DNA of 64,000 nt from Gammaproteobacteria bacterium (lineage in GTDB: Bacteria > Pseudomonadota > Gammaproteobacteria > DRLM01): assembly GCA_023266095.1 (NCBI GenBank), contig JAHFRV010000002.1, positions 23,513 to 87,512 on the forward strand, in the 5' to 3' direction. Positions 39,393 through 49,161 of this stretch are shown in pieces. Below the pieces are notes generated by a model. It ran no database searches. It saw only the letters and a program-made list of their open reading frames with translations, and was not told where the DNA came from. The translations under genes and the position numbers were made by a program. The stretch's first letter is position 1; each line of letters opens with the position of its first letter.

Positions 39393-39578
39393 TCAGCCCA
39401 GAGCTGCCTTTTCGCGCATTGCATTGTATTTCCCGATCAGTATTTCTGCATACGCAAGGTCGTTGTTTACGTCCGATCGATCGTCTTCACTTGGCGCGCC
39501 GCTCTTAAGTGACGCCTTGTGTTTTTCAATCAGAACCTCTAGCGCCGAGATGATGCAATTGATTTCTGACCATTCCAT
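39393..39578 (-). CDS. Small helical protein, possible immunity protein
   Basis: A 61-residue product with two charged helices (EINCIISALEVLIEKHKASL and NNDLAYAEILIGKYNAM). In length and in the acidic turn between helices it recalls Tsi2-like immunity proteins, which neutralise Tse2 toxins. ATG 39578 is 17 bases downstream of the toxin-like remnant on the same strand. The resemblance is weak, and no function is proven. Confidence 0.4.
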   Translation of the reverse strand: MEWSEINCIISALEVLIEKHKASLKSGAPSEDDRSDVNNDLAYAEILIGKYNAMREKAALG

Positions 39579-39595
39579 ATTCTTGTGCTCACTCG

Positions 39596-39825
39596 TTAAT
39601 CCAACGGCCACCACGCAGGATGGCTATCTTGGATAGGAAATTTTGTCCCACTCAGGAGGTTGCACATTTGAGATGTGTAGACCGTCAAAAGCATGTCCTC
39701 TGCTGGACAAATCGTGTCGTGAGTGATGCCAGTTTTCGGGTTCGTTGTATCCCGCGTGATGACCAGCCCATTTGGCACAACAGTTCCGGCCTTTATCCAC
39801 CACCAGTTCGGTTGGGAGCGCGGAG
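39596..39825 (-). pseudogene. 3' remnant of a Tse2-like toxin gene
   Basis: The open frame from about 39825 to the stop at 39596 reads WWWIKAGTVVPNGLVITRD, NPKTGITHDTICPAEDM and HPAWWPLD. The pattern VPxGLVIxRDxxNPxTGxTHxTIxPxxDM resembles the C-terminal part of Tse2-type ADP-ribosyltransferase toxins. The 5' part is missing; a group II intron fragment begins at this point on the other strand. A small gene follows 17 bases after the stop. Probably a decayed toxin/immunity pair. Confidence 0.4.
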
Positions 39826-40130
39826 TGGGAAAGTGGAAATACCACCAGGCGACGTGGGTACGCCCAGCATGGGAATGAACATAGGGAGTGTAAGTCCCCT
39901 GTCGGAGAATTCAGCGTTAATCAGGTTAACGATCATAACGACTAGCCGAAGGCAAGCGCAACGCCGCGGGGTGTTGTTGGAAGGGTGAGCGGTGATGAGT
40001 AAGTCGCGAACGGCCGCGAGTGTGGCGAGTGGGCTGGGCAGCAACGGAGTGTAAAACGACGAGTCGACGAACAGAAATCGGATACACGTCTGAGCTCTAC
40101 TACGTGGTGCGGATAATTCGGCAATACGAC
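39822..40130 (+). ncRNA. Group II intron 5' fragment
   Basis: The sequence contains landmarks of the 5' part of bacterial group II introns: ACGCCCAGCATGGGAATGAA, then AGTCCCCTGTCGGAGAATTC, GACTAGCCGAAGGCAAG and CGAACAGAAATCGGATAC. The reverse transcriptase/maturase gene and the 3' domains V-VI are not present here; the fragment may extend to about 40390. It is therefore a truncated, immobile relic. Boundaries are approximate. Confidence 0.5.
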
Positions 40131-40526
40131 TCGGCTCTTCCGTGGATATGGTTATGGAAGGCCAGATTGGTGCGCCACAGCCAGAAAATAAATCTGTCGC
40201 CTTTTCCGCAACCCCACCATCAAGGCCACTCCGACACCCTGGCCGCAATCATAGTGCATTATCAGTCGGGTCGGCCGGTTTTGCCTTAGCCGTGGGCGGC
40301 GCCATGAAGTGGAATCCCATGAGCTTGGCTCGACTAGTTGACGGAAAAAAACCGGGGTGTAATCTGTCTGGCAGGCGCCGGCATTTAATATAACCGGACC
40401 TGTAAAACAAAATAGGGTCAAAACGCGAAGCGATAAGATCACATGACCGCCGTCTCGATATTAATGACTGTCCCGACCCGGGGGGGCGCTTGATTAACCG
40501 TTAGCCAATCAGAAACAGGGTGCAGC

Positions 40527-40868
40527 ATGAGCAGTTTGCCTAAATGTCCAAAATGCAGTTCCGAATACACTTACCAAGACGGAAGCATGTTTGTTTGTCC
40601 GGAGTGCGCGCATGAATGGGCGAAGGATGCGGTGGTAGAGAGCGCTGATGAAAAACGCGTCGTGCGTGATGCCTATGGCAACGTGCTCAACGATGGCGAC
40701 ACAGTCACAGTGATCAAAGATTTGAAGATAAAAGGCTCATCATTAGTCGTTAAAGTCGGAACCAAAGTAAAAAGCATCCGTCTCGTCGAGGGAGACCATG
40801 ATATTGACTGCAAAATTGACGGCATTGGTGCAATGCAGTTGAAATCGGAATTTGTAAAGAAGGCGTAG
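40527..40868 (+). CDS. yjdM: Zinc-ribbon protein YjdM (PhnA)
   Basis: A 113-residue protein. The N-terminal zinc ribbon ([25 protein letters not shown]) is followed by the PhnA/YjdM domain with [14 protein letters not shown] [21 protein letters not shown]. coli YjdM was once called PhnA, but the family's role in phosphonate metabolism is not confirmed. It stands alone. Confidence 0.95.
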   Translation: MSSLPKCPKCSSEYTYQDGSMFVCPECAHEWAKDAVVESADEKRVVRDAYGNVLNDGDTVTVIKDLKIKGSSLVVKVGTKVKSIRLVEGDHDIDCKIDGIGAMQLKSEFVKKA

Positions 40869-40961
40869 CTGAGTACGGCCACGGAATTATCACTGATTGC
40901 CGACAATTTGTTGAAGATTAATGGCTCTGACGGGGTGCTATTTAACTCATACCGCCACGCC

Positions 40962-42230
40962 TCACTTCTTCACGTCGAACGTGGTCTTCAATTTCTTCGC
41001 CACCGCTAGGTTTTTCAGCCGCACGTAGTGGGGCAGGCCGTTTGTAAACGGCGGATAGTCTTCGCCGGCGATGAGCGGTTGCAGATAGCGGCGGCAGGCC
41101 GCGGTGATGTGGAAGCCGTCGCGGCTGATGAAGTGGCGCGGCATTTTCTTTTCGACGTTGGCCACCTTGGCCAGCGGCGCGACGCCGATGGTCCAGCGAT
41201 AAGGCCGATCCGATTTGCGGACGATGGTGGGCATCACCGCGTTGTGGCCTTGCAGCGCCAGTTCCACCGCCGCCTTGCCCACGGCGTAGGCTTGTTCGAC
41301 GTCGGTTTTAGAGGCGATGTGGCGGGCGGCGCGTTGTAAATAGTCCGCCACCGCCCAGTGGTGTTTGAGGTCGAGCCGGTCTTTGATGAGTTGCGCCAGA
41401 TGCGGCGCCACCCCGCCCAGTTGCGCATGGCCGAAGGCGTCACGGGCCGCGCTCTCGGAGAGGAAACGGCCGTCCGGATGCTTGATGCCCTCGGAGACGG
41501 CGATGACGCAGTGGCCGTATTGCATGACGGTCTTGTTCACCCGGGCGAGGAAGGCGGCCTCGTCGAAAACGATCTCGGGGAACAGAATAATGTGCGGCGC
41601 GTCGCCCGCCGCTGCAGAGGCTAGGCCTGTGGCAGCGGCAATCCAGCCGGCGTGGCGGCCCATGACTTCGAGGATGAAGACCCGGGTAGAGGTCTCGGCC
41701 ATGGAGGCGACGTCGTAGCCGGCCTCGCGGATGGAGACGGCGACGTATTTGGCGGCCGAGCCGAAGCCGGGGCAGGTGTCGGTGATGGGCAGGTCGTTGT
41801 CGACGGTCTTGGGAATGCCGATGCAGGTGAGCGGATAGCCCATTTTCTCGCCGAGCTGGGACAGTTTATAGGCGGTGTCCTGCGAATCGTTGCCGCCGTT
41901 GTAGAAGAAGTAGCCGATGTCGTGGGCGCGGAACACCTCGATCAGCCGCTGGTATTCGGGACGGCTCTCCTCCAGGCCTTTTAACTTATAACGCGCCGAA
42001 CCGAAGGCGCCGCCGGGGGTGTGGCGCAAGGCGCGGATGGCGGCGGGGGATTCCTTGCCGGTGTCGATCAGCTCTTCACGCAGGGCGCCGAGTATGCCGT
42101 TGCGTCCGGCGTAGACCTTGCCGATCCGGTCGCGATGGCGGCGGGCGGTCTCGATCAGGCCGCAGGCGGTGGCGTTGATCACCGCCGTCACGCCGCCGGA
42201 CTGGGCATAAAAGGCATTCCGTTTCGTCAT
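40962..42230 (-). CDS. pfp: PPi-dependent 6-phosphofructokinase
   Basis: A 422-residue enzyme of the pyrophosphate-dependent phosphofructokinase type, converting fructose 6-phosphate to the 1,6-bisphosphate (reversible) with PPi. The N-terminal FYAQSGGVTAVINAT nucleotide/PPi loop, the GGNDSQDTA motif (Asp in place of Gly typical of PPi users) and GIPKTVDNDL are visible. The start follows CACGAGGAAAACCC. Together with ppa it indicates PPi-based sugar metabolism. It is reversible, so it can also serve gluconeogenesis or the Calvin cycle. Confidence 0.92.
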   Translation of the reverse strand: MTKRNAFYAQSGGVTAVINATACGLIETARRHRDRIGKVYAGRNGILGALREELIDTGKESPAAIRALRHTPGGAFGSARYKLKGLEESRPEYQRLIEVFRAHDIGYFFYNGGNDSQDTAYKLSQLGEKMGYPLTCIGIPKTVDNDLPITDTCPGFGSAAKYVAVSIREAGYDVASMAETSTRVFILEVMGRHAGWIAAATGLASAAAGDAPHIILFPEIVFDEAAFLARVNKTVMQYGHCVIAVSEGIKHPDGRFLSESAARDAFGHAQLGGVAPHLAQLIKDRLDLKHHWAVADYLQRAARHIASKTDVEQAYAVGKAAVELALQGHNAVMPTIVRKSDRPYRWTIGVAPLAKVANVEKKMPRHFISRDGFHITAACRRYLQPLIAGEDYPPFTNGLPHYVRLKNLAVAKKLKTTFDVKK

Positions 42231-42464
42231 GGGTTTTCCTCGTGCTGGGTGGTGAAGCCGGATCATTGCATAATCCGCGTCGATGAATTGATAGTACATG
42301 GTCCTGTTTCCGTTGACTCGGTCGCGTGACTCAGAGTAGGTTAAGCGGGCCACGGCCAGGAGGGGCCCGGCACGGCGTCGTGGGCAGTGCCGCCGCAGAA
42401 AAACTGAGATCACGGCTCAGAAACCCCAGTCACATCATTTACCGCTTTGCGCGAGGACACCGCC

Positions 42465-43721
42465 ATGAGAATTGTTTTGTTGGGAGCGCCCGGTTCCGGA
42501 AAAGGTACCCAGGGCAAGTTGCTGTCGTCTAAACACCATATCCCGCAGATATCCACGGGTGACCTGTTGCGGGCGGCGGTGTCCGCGGGCACGGCCTTGG
42601 GACGGCAGGCCAAGGCGGCGATGGATGCGGGGCAACTGGTTTCCGACGAGATCGTCTTGGGCATCATCGGCGAACGCCTCGGCGAACGCGACGCCGCCAA
42701 GGGGTTCATCCTCGACGGCTTCCCCCGCAACATCGCGCAAGCCGAGGCCCTCGACACTATGCTGGTCGAGCGCGGCACGCCTTTACAGGCGGCGGTGCTC
42801 ATCAACGTGGAGGTGGAAGTCCTCATCGAGCGGCTCACCGGCCGGCGTACCTGCGAATCCTGCGGCCAGATGTACAACGTTTACACTTCGCCGCCCCGTC
42901 TCGACGATCGCTGCGACAAGTGCGGCGGCAACTTGCGTCACCGTGCCGACGACAACGAAGAGACCATCAGCAATCGTTTGCGGGTGTATGACCAGCAGAC
43001 TTCACCCTTGATCTCTTACTATCGCACTCAGGACAAGCTCAAGACGGTGAACGGCGAGGGCGACATCGCCGGTATTTTCGCCGAGATCGAAAAGTTGTTG
43101 CGCAAACTTCCCTCCGGCGCACCGGCCGCCGCCCGCCCGGCCGATGCGGCGTCGGCCGAGGAAAAACCTTCCTTGGAAGATCTGCAGAAAAAGGTCATGG
43201 CCGCCGCAGCCGGCACTCCCGCCAAGGAACAGCCGGCCGCTCCGAAGAAGGCGCCGGCTAAAAAGCCCGCCGCCCAGCCTCCCGCCGTGAAGGCGGCGGC
43301 CGCGCCGACCGCTGAGCCCTCGCCGACCGAAAAAGCGCCCGCTAAAAAGGCTGCCGCGAAAAAAGTCACAGTGAAAAAGGTGGCGGCTAAAAAGCCCGCT
43401 GCCAAGAAGAAGCCCGCCGTCAAAAAGGCCGCGGCCAAGAAAACCGCGGGTAAGAAAAAAGCGGCGGTGAAGAAGGGCGGCGCCAAAAAAGCCGTGATCA
43501 AACGCAAGGCCACCGCCAAAAAACCGGTTGTGAAAAAAGCCGCTGCGAAAAAGGTGGCGGTGAAGAAGAGCGCGGGTAAAAAGAAACCCGCCGTGAAAAA
43601 AGTCGTGAACAAGAAAAAGGCGTCGGCTAAGAAGGCGGTGGTGAAAAAGGCGGCGGCTAAAAAAGGCGGGGCGAAAAAGGCTCCCGCTAAAAAGAAGGCA
43701 GCCGCCAAGCGCAGAGCGTGA
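42465..43721 (+). CDS. adk: Adenylate kinase with histone H1-like C-terminal tail
   Basis: A 418-residue protein. Residues 1-212 are a complete zinc-type adenylate kinase (ATP + AMP to 2 ADP) with P-loop [14 protein letters not shown], and LID cysteines at 130, 133, 150 and 153. Residues 213-418 are a low-complexity tail dominated by Lys, Ala, Pro and Val ([26 protein letters not shown]), like histone H1 and the AlgP/H1-like DNA-binding proteins. The normal enzyme ends near residue 215, so the tail is an in-frame addition. It could bind nucleic acid or polyphosphate. ATG 42465 follows GAGGACACCGCC. Confidence 0.95.
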   Translation: MRIVLLGAPGSGKGTQGKLLSSKHHIPQISTGDLLRAAVSAGTALGRQAKAAMDAGQLVSDEIVLGIIGERLGERDAAKGFILDGFPRNIAQAEALDTMLVERGTPLQAAVLINVEVEVLIERLTGRRTCESCGQMYNVYTSPPRLDDRCDKCGGNLRHRADDNEETISNRLRVYDQQTSPLISYYRTQDKLKTVNGEGDIAGIFAEIEKLLRKLPSGAPAAARPADAASAEEKPSLEDLQKKVMAAAAGTPAKEQPAAPKKAPAKKPAAQPPAVKAAAAPTAEPSPTEKAPAKKAAAKKVTVKKVAAKKPAAKKKPAVKKAAAKKTAGKKKAAVKKGGAKKAVIKRKATAKKPVVKKAAAKKVAVKKSAGKKKPAVKKVVNKKKASAKKAVVKKAAAKKGGAKKAPAKKKAAAKRRA

Positions 43722-43768
43722 ATCTAATTCATTGCCGACTCATTACCCGGCATCAATTAAGTTTGGTC

Positions 43769-43804
43769 ACAGCATCCCCCTCTTCCAGCGTGAGGGGGAT
43801 GCTG
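43769..43804. terminator. Hairpin between adk and hemB
   Basis: CAGCATCCCCCTC (43770-43782) pairs perfectly with GAGGGGGATGCTG (43792-43804) around a short loop. It lies 50 bases after the adk stop. There is no immediate T run (TTTTTT lies 10 bases farther). It may end adk transcription or protect its mRNA end. Confidence 0.5.
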
Positions 43805-43894
43805 ATCAAATAATGTTTTTTCCTCACGGGTTGTGCTCCCCTTCCCGCTGCCGCGGAAAGGGATGTCATTAATAGCAGCGGTCCCAGGAGTTGA

Positions 43895-44917
<1,023 letters not shown>

Positions 44918-45069
44918 CCGCCGGCACGGCGGGCCTCAAATACGGAACGCGGCGTCCAGAAAAATGCGTTCTATGTCTTCACCGAACAAAGCGCCTTGTG
45001 GTGAGATGGGCGAGCCGCACCAATCGCGAACGATGCGGTTCCCAATGCTCACTGTATCCTACCGCGCTG

Positions 45070-45264
45070 TTATGCATAATCCACCCGCCGCTCATCATTT
45101 TGGCCAAAATTCAAAATGCGCGCTACGCGAAAGCCCGCGGGAACAAAGCGAGTGCGGACCATCTGATCGGCAGCAGCAATCATTGCCGCTTCATCTGATA
45201 CATTCCCCTCCAATTGGACCCAAAAAGGCAAATCGCTATGGTGCTCATCATCTGACAACAGCAC
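45070..45264 (-). pseudogene. Possible decayed gene
   Basis: The minus-strand frame reads VLLSDDEHHSDLPFWVQLEG, DEAAMIAAADQMVRTRFVPAG and ARILNFGQNDERRVDYA. Its codon use and composition look coding, and the frame is open upstream to a stop at 45289-45291, giving extra coding-looking residues (GRYSYPVLL). No proper start or ribosome site is seen, so it may be a 5'-truncated remnant. I do not recognise the family. The rest of 44918-45445 has nothing clear. Confidence 0.35.
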
Positions 45265-45445
45265 AGGGTAGCTGTAACGTCCTTCTGTCTAATGACTGCT
45301 TTCTCTTTCCTGAAAGTCGCTCACGCCCGTTAATTTAAAGAAAGAATCAGCTCGCTATTCGGTAGCGAGGCTTGCATGGAAGACCACTAAGCAGTGCCCG
45401 CTGGGTATGTGAAAAGGCGGTGCAATGCGCCTTGCCCCTTGAATG

Positions 45446-46033
45446 TTAGGAGCTGATGCGGCCTTCTGCGCCGCTCATCAAGCGATGGATATTGCCGCGG
45501 TGGCGCCATAGCAACAGCACGCTCATGGCACCGGTCATCATCACCAGGAAATAGCCGCTGTGGATATACCAGGCAATCAATGGGGCCAGGCAGGCGGCGC
45601 TGACCGCGGCCAGCGAGGAGATACGCAGTACTTTGGCCACCAGCAGCCAGATGATGAGCACCGTCACCGCCACCGGCCACGCCGCGCCCAATAACACGCC
45701 GAAGGCGGTGGCCACGCCTTTGCCGCCGTGAAAACCGAAATACAGAGGATAAAGATGACCGAGAAAGGCGGCCATGCCCACCGCCGCCAGCACGTTGTCG
45801 TCCACTTGCAAGGCGCGGGCGAGGAGCACGGGGATCATGCCTTTGACCGCATCGCCGACTAGGACCACGGCCGCGACCTTTTTGCCGGCGATGCGCAACA
45901 CATTGGTGGCACCGGGGTTGCGTGAGCCCTGGGTACGGGGGTCGGGCAGGCCGAGTAATTTGCAGGTGATGATGGCGGTGGACAGCGAACCCATTAAATA
46001 GGCGCCGAGGGTGAGCAAAAGGGCGGTGGTCAT
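45446..46033 (-). CDS. plsY: Glycerol-3-phosphate acyltransferase PlsY
   Basis: A 195-residue membrane enzyme that acylates glycerol 3-phosphate using acyl-phosphate, first step of phospholipid synthesis. The motifs GSRNPGATNVLR, GFHGGKGVAT and LLWRHRGNIHRL fit the three PlsY loops. It is divergent from folB, separated by about 100 bases. Confidence 0.96.
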   Translation of the reverse strand: MTTALLLTLGAYLMGSLSTAIITCKLLGLPDPRTQGSRNPGATNVLRIAGKKVAAVVLVGDAVKGMIPVLLARALQVDDNVLAAVGMAAFLGHLYPLYFGFHGGKGVATAFGVLLGAAWPVAVTVLIIWLLVAKVLRISSLAAVSAACLAPLIAWYIHSGYFLVMMTGAMSVLLLWRHRGNIHRLMSGAEGRISS

Positions 46034-46132
46034 GCGGGAATGTCGGACTCGTTGATGGGGACAGTGGCGCGGCCGCGCTTTAATCGGCGGGCCAATCCAA
46101 TTATAGTGGGTGTTTTCAAAACCCTTGCAGAG

Positions 46133-46489
46133 ATGGACATTATATATCTACACGATCTTAGGATCGACACCGTGATCGGCGTCTTCGATTGGGAGCGCCG
46201 GGTCAAGCAGACCCTGATCCTCGATTTGGACATGGGCAGCGATATCCGTCGGGCCGCCGCTTCCGACGACCTGGCCGACACCTTGAACTACAAGGCCGTC
46301 GCCAAGCGGGTGATCGACTTCGTCGAACACAGTGAATATCAGCTGGTGGAGACCCTCGCCGAGCGTGTCGCCGAATTGATATTGAGCGAGTTCGGTGTGC
46401 CCTGGCTGCGGCTGCGGCTCAATAAGCAAGGCGCGGTGCGCGGCGCGCGGGATGTGGGCGTGGTGATCGAGCGCGGGATGCGGGATTGA
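46133..46489 (+). CDS. folB: Dihydroneopterin aldolase FolB
   Basis: A 118-residue enzyme of folate synthesis converting 7,8-dihydroneopterin to 6-hydroxymethyl-dihydropterin and glycolaldehyde. HDLRIDTVIGVFDWERRVKQ and the LNYKAV and GVVIERG parts match FolB. ATG 46133 has only a weak ribosome site, but the product start matches the family. folK begins 2 bases after the stop. Confidence 0.95.
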   Translation: MDIIYLHDLRIDTVIGVFDWERRVKQTLILDLDMGSDIRRAAASDDLADTLNYKAVAKRVIDFVEHSEYQLVETLAERVAELILSEFGVPWLRLRLNKQGAVRGARDVGVVIERGMRD

Positions 46490-46490
46490 G

Positions 46491-46985
46491 ATGGCGCGGG
46501 TCTATGTCAGCATGGGCAGCAATATCGATCGCGATTACTACATCCACGCTGGGGTGACGGCCTTGCGCGAACACTATGGGAGAGTGTCCTTGTCGCGGGT
46601 ATACGAAAGCGAGGCGGTAGGTTTCACGGGCGATCATTTTTACAATCTGGTGGCGGGTTTCGACACCGAGCAGTCGGTGCGGGTAGTCGCGGCCTCGCTG
46701 CGCGACATCGAACAACAACACGCCCGCGACCGCCGCGCCCCGCGTTTCAGTCCGCGCACCCTGGATCTGGATTTGCTGCTTTACGACGATGCAGTGGTGA
46801 ACGACGGCGCCCTGCAACTGCCGCGCGACGAGATCACCCGCTACGCCTTCGTGCTGGGCCCGCTGGCGGAGATCGCCGGCACCGAGCGTCATCCGCTGAG
46901 TGGGCGGAGCTATGCGGAACTGTGGCGGGACTTCGCCGATAAAGACGCGCAACCGATGTGGCCGGCGGCGGTGGAGATCGCTTAA
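46491..46985 (+). CDS. folK: 6-hydroxymethyl-dihydropterin pyrophosphokinase
   Basis: A 164-residue HPPK transferring pyrophosphate from ATP to 6-hydroxymethyl-dihydropterin, the next step after FolB. VYVSMGSNIDRDYYI, RFSPRTLDLDLLLYDD (catalytic aspartates) and FVLGPLAEIAG are typical. It is coupled tightly to folB. A strong hairpin follows. Confidence 0.96.
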   Translation: MARVYVSMGSNIDRDYYIHAGVTALREHYGRVSLSRVYESEAVGFTGDHFYNLVAGFDTEQSVRVVAASLRDIEQQHARDRRAPRFSPRTLDLDLLLYDDAVVNDGALQLPRDEITRYAFVLGPLAEIAGTERHPLSGRSYAELWRDFADKDAQPMWPAAVEIA

Positions 46986-47006
46986 GACTGCCCTGAAAAG
47001 TGGATA

Positions 47007-47050
47007 AGCCGCCAAGACGCCAAGGATTTTTTCTTGGCGTCTTGGCGGTT
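47007..47050. terminator. Large inverted repeat after folK
   Basis: An 18-base arm (AGCCGCCAAGACGCCAAG, 47007-47024) pairs with 47033-47050 (17 of 18) around a loop containing TTTTTT. It lies between folK and the convergent pteridine reductase and probably ends both. The same GCCGCCAAGACGCCAAG palindrome is a dispersed repeat in gammaproteobacteria. Confidence 0.7.
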
Positions 47051-47076
47051 CAAGTTTGTTTGATTAAAAACCGCGG

Positions 47077-47826
47077 CTAATTGCTGAGCGAACGCCCGCC
47101 GTCCACGGTCAACACCTGACCGGTCATGTACTCCGCCTCGGCGATGAGAAAGCGCACCGCGCCGGCGATGTCGCGCGGCTCGCCTTGCCGCTTGAGGGCG
47201 ATGCGCTTGAGGATATGTTCACGGCTAGCTGCGGCGGCGTGTTCCGGCCAGAGGATGGCGCCGGGGGCCACCGCGTTGACCCGGACCGCGGGCGCCAGTT
47301 CGCGGGCGAGGCTTTTGGTGAGCATCACCAGGCCGGCCTTGGCGATGCAATATACCGGATACCCTTTGAGCGGCCGGTCGGCATGGATGTCGGCGATGTT
47401 GACGATGCAACCTTGTTGCGTCGCCAGCAAGGGCGCTGCCGCTTGTGATAAAAACAACGGCGCCTTGAGATTGGTGCCGAGCAAATCATCCCACTGTTGT
47501 TCGCCGATGGCGCCCAGCGGGGTGGGATAAAAACTCGAGGCATTGTTGATCAAGGCGTCGAGCCGGCCCCAGCGGGCGTGACTTTGTTCGATCAGCGCGG
47601 GCAGGGTGGCGGTGTCGAGGAGATCGGCTTGGATGATCGCCGCGGAGTCGGGTCGTTGCTGGAGCAATTCATCGCGCAAGGCGGCGGCGTCTCGTGCCGA
47701 ATTGCGATAATGAATCATCACCCGCATGCCGTGCTGATGCAGGTGGCGGGCGATGACCGCGCCCACCCGCTGCGCGGCGCCGGTAATGAGCGCCACCGAG
47801 TCGGTGAGTGTATGATGCGTGTCCAT
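47077..47826 (-). CDS. Pteridine reductase (SDR family)
   Basis: A 249-residue short-chain dehydrogenase of the bacterial pteridine reductase type, reducing biopterin/dihydropterins with NADPH. LITGAAQRVG is the TGxxxRxG cofactor motif specific to PTR1-type enzymes; the catalytic residues lie in DIHADRPLKGYPVYCIAKAG (YxxxK). Neighbouring folB/folK support a folate role. ATG 47826 follows GAGTGAAAT. Confidence 0.9.
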   Translation of the reverse strand: MDTHHTLTDSVALITGAAQRVGAVIARHLHQHGMRVMIHYRNSARDAAALRDELLQQRPDSAAIIQADLLDTATLPALIEQSHARWGRLDALINNASSFYPTPLGAIGEQQWDDLLGTNLKAPLFLSQAAAPLLATQQGCIVNIADIHADRPLKGYPVYCIAKAGLVMLTKSLARELAPAVRVNAVAPGAILWPEHAAAASREHILKRIALKRQGEPRDIAGAVRFLIAEAEYMTGQVLTVDGGRSLSN

Positions 47827-47870
47827 ATATTTCACTCTACCCCAAAGCGGCGGCAAAACGAAATTCAGTC

Positions 47871-49064
47871 ATGAGTGAACGATCGAATAACCCGACGGCG
47901 GACCTGCCGCCGCCCGGCGCGGAGGCGGAGGCGCATAGCGCGCGTTTGCACCAGCGGATCGTGGCGGAGATCGCCGCCGCGGGCGGCGCGATTTCCTTCG
48001 CGCGCTTCATGGAACTGGCCTTGTACGCGCCGGGCCTGGGTTATTACAGCGCCGGCGCCCGGAAGTTCGGCGCGGAAGGCGACTTCATCACTGCGCCGGA
48101 ATTGTCGCCTTTGTTCGCCCGTTGTCTGGCGCGCCAATGCGCGCAAGTGCTGGGCGAGTTGAGGCAGGGCGACGTCTTGGAAGCGGGCGCGGGTTCGGGC
48201 GCGTTGGCCGTGGATTTACTGGCGGCTTTGGCGGAGCTGGATTGCTTGCCCGCCCGTTATTTCATACTCGAACTCAGTGCGGATTTACGCGAGCGTCAGC
48301 AGAGCCTGCTGCGCGAGAGAGCGCCGCAGTGGTGGTCGCGGGTAGTCTGGCTGGACCGCCTGCCCGCCGCGCCGTTCCGCGGGGTGGTGCTCGCCAATGA
48401 GTTGCTGGATGCGCTGCCCGTGCACCTGTTCACCATCAGCGAGACAGGGGCAGAAGAGTTGTTCGTCGGCGAGCACGGCGGGTCATTGCACTGGCGCGCC
48501 GCGCCGCTGTCCGACGCGCGCTTGAAGGCGCGCATTGACGCGATACAACAAGCGCTGGGTGAAGAGAGTTTGGCAGCGGGCTACACCTCCGAGATCAATC
48601 TCGCCGCCGAGGACTGGCTGCGCAGCATGGCGGACGTAGTGGAGGCTGGCGCGATCTTGCTGATCGATTATGGTTTCCCGCGCCGTGAGTATTATCATCC
48701 GCAGCGCGCGAGCGGGACGCTGATGTGTCACTACCGCCATCGCGCGCATGGCGATCCTTTGCTAATGCTGGGTTTGCAGGACATCACCGCCCATCTGGAT
48801 TTCACCGCCTTGGCCGAGGCGGCGCTGGAGGCGGATTTGACGGTGGCCGGTTACACCACGCAAGGCGCGTTTTTATTAGCCACCGGTATTACCGAACAGC
48901 TGGCCGCCGCCGATGCGGATGAGCAGTTGCGGCGCGCGCAAGAAGTGAAGAAGCTCACTCTGCCCCACGAAATGGGCGAGCTGTTCAAAGTGATGGCGCT
49001 CACCCGCGGCATTGACCAACCGCTGCTCGGCTTCGGGTGGCGGGATCTGCGGGCGAAGCTGTAA
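47871..49064 (+). CDS. MidA/NDUFAF7-like SAM-dependent methyltransferase
   Basis: A 397-residue protein of the COG1565 family, related to mitochondrial NDUFAF7, which methylates an arginine in complex I. The N-terminal ISFARFMELALYAPGLGYY and the SAM-binding EAGAGSGALAVDLL are hallmarks, as is VLANELLDALPV. It starts 45 bases from the divergent pteridine reductase. The bacterial substrate is unknown; complex I methylation is an inference. Confidence 0.9.
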   Translation: MSERSNNPTADLPPPGAEAEAHSARLHQRIVAEIAAAGGAISFARFMELALYAPGLGYYSAGARKFGAEGDFITAPELSPLFARCLARQCAQVLGELRQGDVLEAGAGSGALAVDLLAALAELDCLPARYFILELSADLRERQQSLLRERAPQWWSRVVWLDRLPAAPFRGVVLANELLDALPVHLFTISETGAEELFVGEHGGSLHWRAAPLSDARLKARIDAIQQALGEESLAAGYTSEINLAAEDWLRSMADVVEAGAILLIDYGFPRREYYHPQRASGTLMCHYRHRAHGDPLLMLGLQDITAHLDFTALAEAALEADLTVAGYTTQGAFLLATGITEQLAAADADEQLRRAQEVKKLTLPHEMGELFKVMALTRGIDQPLLGFGWRDLRAKL

Positions 49065-49161
49065 GCACCCATTCACCATCTCGCTGAAGCACGCCGCCTG
49101 CAAGGCGGCTTCACTCGTTCACGGACTTTGGACCTATTCCGTTGCTTCATGCGCTAAAACT

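Noticed and set aside
39793..40248. Minus-strand frame across the intron relic
   Set aside because: It crosses the group II intron landmarks on the opposite strand and has no protein-like pattern.
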